Program-made: the position numbers and the translations under genes
The notes under the pieces: generated by a model
Told to the model about the DNA's origin: nothing
The model's database searches: none
Seen by the model: only the letters and a program-made list of their open reading frames with translations
Shown: positions 7,692-9,541 of the stretch, piece after piece
Position numbering within the stretch: the first letter of the stretch is position 1
Layout: the number at the start of each line of letters is the position of its first letter
Source of the DNA: Candidatus Omnitrophota bacterium
GTDB taxonomy: Bacteria; Omnitrophota; Gorgyraeia; Gygaellales; Profunditerraquicolaceae
Assembly: GCA_018825725.1 (NCBI GenBank)
Contig: JAHKBC010000297.1
Span: 1 to 9,541, forward strand
Direction of reading: 5' to 3'
Length of the DNA stretch: 9,541 nucleotides

Positions 7692-9393
7692 TGGAAAACG
7701 CAACCTCCCGCAACATACTATTTATTTTCATATACTTTAAAACATCATTAGCCACACTCTTAAAGACCGGAGCAGAAACAACTCCGCCGAAATAAGCCGG
7801 ATGCGGCTCATCAACGATTACCACAATAGCCACTGCCGGCGCTTCTGCCGGGGCAAAACCAATGAAACTGGCTATATATTTATCATGAGAGTACGCTCCG
7901 CTATTGTCCAGCTTCTGAGCTGTCCCGGTCTTTCCGGCAGCGCTAAAATTCTTCATCCTAGCCATCTTTCCGGTTCCATTCTCAATAACTTGCGTCAAAA
8001 TCTTTTTTACCCTCTGCGCTGTATCTACAGAAATTACCCGGCGCAACATATGGGGTGAAAACTTGGTTATAACCTCTCCTTCTTTATCCCTGATCTCGCT
8101 AACCACATAGGGCCGCATCAATTGGCCATTATTGGCAATAACCGATATAGCCGACGCTAATTGCAAGGCTGTTACTCCCACCTCATGGCCGATAGGAATA
8201 GCTCCTATAGAAGTCTTGGACCAGAAACGCGGCTCCTTAATCATACCGTTAATTTCGCCGGGAAGATCAACTTCCAGCTTTGAGCCAAAACCAAAAAGTT
8301 TAATATAACGATATAATAGATCCGGGCCCAGCCGCTGGGCAATTTTAGTGGTCCCGATATTGCTGGATTGTTCTATAACCTCCTTAAACGTAAGCAGCCC
8401 GTGCGGCCGATGGTCATGCAACACGTGATTTCCTACACGATAAGCCCCGTTCTCGCAAAAAAACTTATCCTCTTCGCTTGACTTTTTTTCTTCCAAAGCC
8501 GCAGCAGCTGTAACTATTTTAAAGACCGACCCCGGCTCGAATAAATCGCAGATCGAGCGGTTACGCCGAACATCATTCTTAACATTATTGTACTCATTCA
8601 AATCAAAATTTGGACGGCTGGCCATAGCCAGAATTCTACCAGTAATAGGATCCATAACTATAATGCTTGCAGCCTGGGCATGGTGCGTAGTGACAACTTT
8701 ATCAAGCTCACGCTCAGCGATATACTGAATTACCTCGTCAATAGTCAAAACCAAATCATAACCATCGCGCGGCAAAAGAATATCTTCATAAAGATTAAGT
8801 TTCTTTTGCCGCGCATCCCTCAAAACCTGCGCCCATCCGAACTGGCCCTTAAGGTATTTATCAAAACTCATTTCCAACCCCTCCAAGCCGATATTATCCA
8901 AACCGGCAAAACCCAGAATATGGCTAGCCAGGTATTTATTAGGGTAACATCGTTTGCTCTCTTTGATAAAACCAATGCCCTTTAGGTTTAACTTAGCAAT
9001 ATCCTGGCTTTGCTGGGGAGCAATCTTACGCGCCAGCCAGACAAAAGATTTATTTCTCGAAAGCCTCTCCCTGATAAAAGAGGGGTCTATCTTCAATATA
9101 GGCGCCAAAGAAATGACAATCTGCTCCTTATCAGGTTCTTTTAAATCCTGTGGGCATGCATATACGGAATCTATGGAAATATTAACTGCCAGGGGCTTAA
9201 GATTGGCATCATAAATTACCCCCCTGCGAGGCTCTAATTCCAGCAATTGATTTTGTTGTTTTTTTGCGATTGAGTAGAGGTATTGCGAACGAAAGGATTG
9301 TATAAAAATAAGCCTTATGCCGCAGAAAATAAGAAATAAAAAGAAAAGAAAAAATACCGCTTCGGTCCTGCGGTTATAATTAGCTATATACAC
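7669..9393 (-). CDS. ftsI: Division-specific class B penicillin-binding protein (peptidoglycan D,D-transpeptidase FtsI / PBP3)
   Basis: FtsI cross-links septal peptidoglycan in the periplasm and works with FtsW. The 574-residue product has a short cytoplasmic N-terminus, one membrane anchor (about 12-31), a PBP-dimer domain beginning at EPRRGVIYD (54-62), and a C-terminal transpeptidase domain. The three active-site motifs are present: SVFK (Ser289 nucleophile, Lys292), SSN (343-345) and KTG (488-490). AASRP-like ASRPNFDLN (258-266) and GHEVGVTALQLA (402-413) are also typical. No PASTA repeats follow, and the protein ends about 85 residues after KTG. The place directly before murE, the length and the presence of ftsW favour FtsI over the elongation enzyme PBP2. 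The start is GTG at 9393; an in-frame TAA lies just 6 nt upstream, which limits the choice, and no Shine-Dalgarno is visible. A promoter-like sequence lies about 30-55 nt upstream. The end overlaps murE by 23 nt. Confidence 0.95.
   Translation of the reverse strand: MYIANYNRRTEAVFFLFFLFLIFCGIRLIFIQSFRSQYLYSIAKKQQNQLLELEPRRGVIYDANLKPLAVNISIDSVYACPQDLKEPDKEQIVISLAPILKIDPSFIRERLSRNKSFVWLARKIAPQQSQDIAKLNLKGIGFIKESKRCYPNKYLASHILGFAGLDNIGLEGLEMSFDKYLKGQFGWAQVLRDARQKKLNLYEDILLPRDGYDLVLTIDEVIQYIAERELDKVVTTHHAQAASIIVMDPITGRILAMASRPNFDLNEYNNVKNDVRRNRSICDLFEPGSVFKIVTAAAALEEKKSSEEDKFFCENGAYRVGNHVLHDHRPHGLLTFKEVIEQSSNIGTTKIAQRLGPDLLYRYIKLFGFGSKLEVDLPGEINGMIKEPRFWSKTSIGAIPIGHEVGVTALQLASAISVIANNGQLMRPYVVSEIRDKEGEVITKFSPHMLRRVISVDTAQRVKKILTQVIENGTGKMARMKNFSAAGKTGTAQKLDNSGAYSHDKYIASFIGFAPAEAPAVAIVVIVDEPHPAYFGGVVSAPVFKSVANDVLKYMKINSMLREVAFSNDLEPSD
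7704..7709 (-). promoter_or_regulatory. Ribosome binding site of murE
   Basis: GGGAGG on the minus strand lies inside the end of ftsI, 12 nt before the murE ATG at 7691-7689. The spacing is somewhat long, but this is one of the strongest Shine-Dalgarno matches in the window. It immediately touches the in-frame TTG at 7703, which argues against that codon as the start. Confidence 0.65.
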
Positions 9394-9420
9394 AATTTAC
9401 ACAAAAGATTGGAATGACGA

Positions 9421-9450
9421 ATTATAATTTTAATGGAGCTGCTATGAAAA
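9421..9450 (-). promoter_or_regulatory. Probable sigma70-type promoter for ftsI and the genes after it
   Basis: TTTTCA (9450-9445, 4 of 6 to the -35 consensus) and a perfect TATAAT (9426-9421) are separated by 18 nt. Transcription would start near 9414, giving a leader of only about 20 nt before the ftsI GTG. It lies in the 57-nt gap between the stop codon of the preceding frame (9451) and ftsI, where a promoter would be expected to sit. This suggests that ftsI-murE-murF-mraY-murD-ftsW can be transcribed as a unit starting here. Confidence 0.55.
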
Positions 9451-9541
9451 CTAGGGGCCGATAGTCTTGGCTTCTACCTGTCTCTTTACACTAAATAACC
9501 GAGCAAACAAATTTATATTCTTAGCTATAAAACTCTCACTC
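9451..9541 (-). CDS. Possible C-terminal end of an unidentified upstream gene
   Basis: Reading in from the window edge, one minus-strand frame is open for 29 codons and ends at TAG (9453-9451), while the other two stop within the first few codons. The tail reads FIAKNINLFARLF then SVKRQVEAKTIGP: basic and partly amphipathic. In many bacteria ftsL or rsmH (mraW) comes directly before ftsI, but this tail does not show the RSxxLRxAE-type end of RsmH or a recognisable FtsL end, so I assign no function. A 29-codon open frame can occur by chance, so coding status itself is uncertain. Confidence 0.35.
   Translation of the reverse strand, partial: SESFIAKNINLFARLFSVKRQVEAKTIGP

Noticed and set aside
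7692..7703. TTG at 7703 as the murE start
   Set aside because: It touches the GGGAGG ribosome site directly with no spacing; ATG 7691 gives a workable distance and a normal N-terminus. For similar reasons TTG 1312 (murG) and TTG 6279 (murF) were not used.
8680..8985. A 101-codon plus-strand open frame inside ftsI
   Set aside because: It is antisense to the PBP-dimer region of ftsI and shows no start signal or recognisable motif.
1..9541. Mobile element, CRISPR array, tRNA/rRNA or defence system
   Set aside because: The window is filled by conserved wall-synthesis genes in one direction; I saw no spaced repeats, transposase or integrase motifs, or structural RNA signatures.

Overview
The window is a single-direction stretch of a division and cell-wall (dcw) gene cluster, all on the minus strand, so transcription runs from high to low coordinates. 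The order of transcription is: end of an unidentified reading frame (9541-9451), class B penicillin-binding protein ftsI (9393-7669), murE (7691-6240), murF (6261-4906), mraY (4902-3811), murD (3810-2533), ftsW (2540-1449), murG (1291-224), and the start of a secreted protein of unproven function (223-1, cut by the window edge). Seven of these are recognised with high confidence from intact family motifs, and none looks broken.

Together the genes cover the middle and late cytoplasmic and membrane steps of peptidoglycan synthesis. MurD, MurE and MurF add D-Glu, a diamino acid (meso-diaminopimelate is predicted from the DNPR motif) and D-Ala-D-Ala to the UDP-MurNAc peptide. MraY moves the product onto undecaprenyl phosphate to give lipid I, and MurG adds GlcNAc to give lipid II. 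FtsW and FtsI are the septal glycosyltransferase and transpeptidase pair that use it. murC, murB, ddl, ftsQ, ftsA and ftsZ, which often follow murG, are not in the window; a signal-peptide protein follows murG instead.

The genes are tightly packed. ftsI/murE overlap by 23 nt, murE/murF by 22 nt and murD/ftsW by 8 nt; murF/mraY are 3 nt apart; mraY/murD and murG/secreted gene abut with no gap. Only murG and murE have obvious Shine-Dalgarno sequences, so several genes probably depend on translational coupling. Two breaks stand out: a 57-nt spacer before ftsI that holds a good sigma70-type promoter, and a 157-nt AT-rich spacer between ftsW and murG. No stretch longer than 300 bases lacks a gene.

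The organism is a bacterium with moderately low G+C (estimated by eye) and probably a diderm with DAP-type peptidoglycan. The style of the secreted protein's N-terminus (a W-x-V/I-E-K-S-x-HF-x-V-x-Y pattern, as I recall it from peptidase-MA-like proteins) and the dcw order would fit an uncultured lineage such as Omnitrophota, but that is a guess. I see no mobile element, RNA gene, CRISPR array or clearly new system. The items most worth a second look are the gene after murG, the promoter before ftsI, and the unidentified frame at the right edge.
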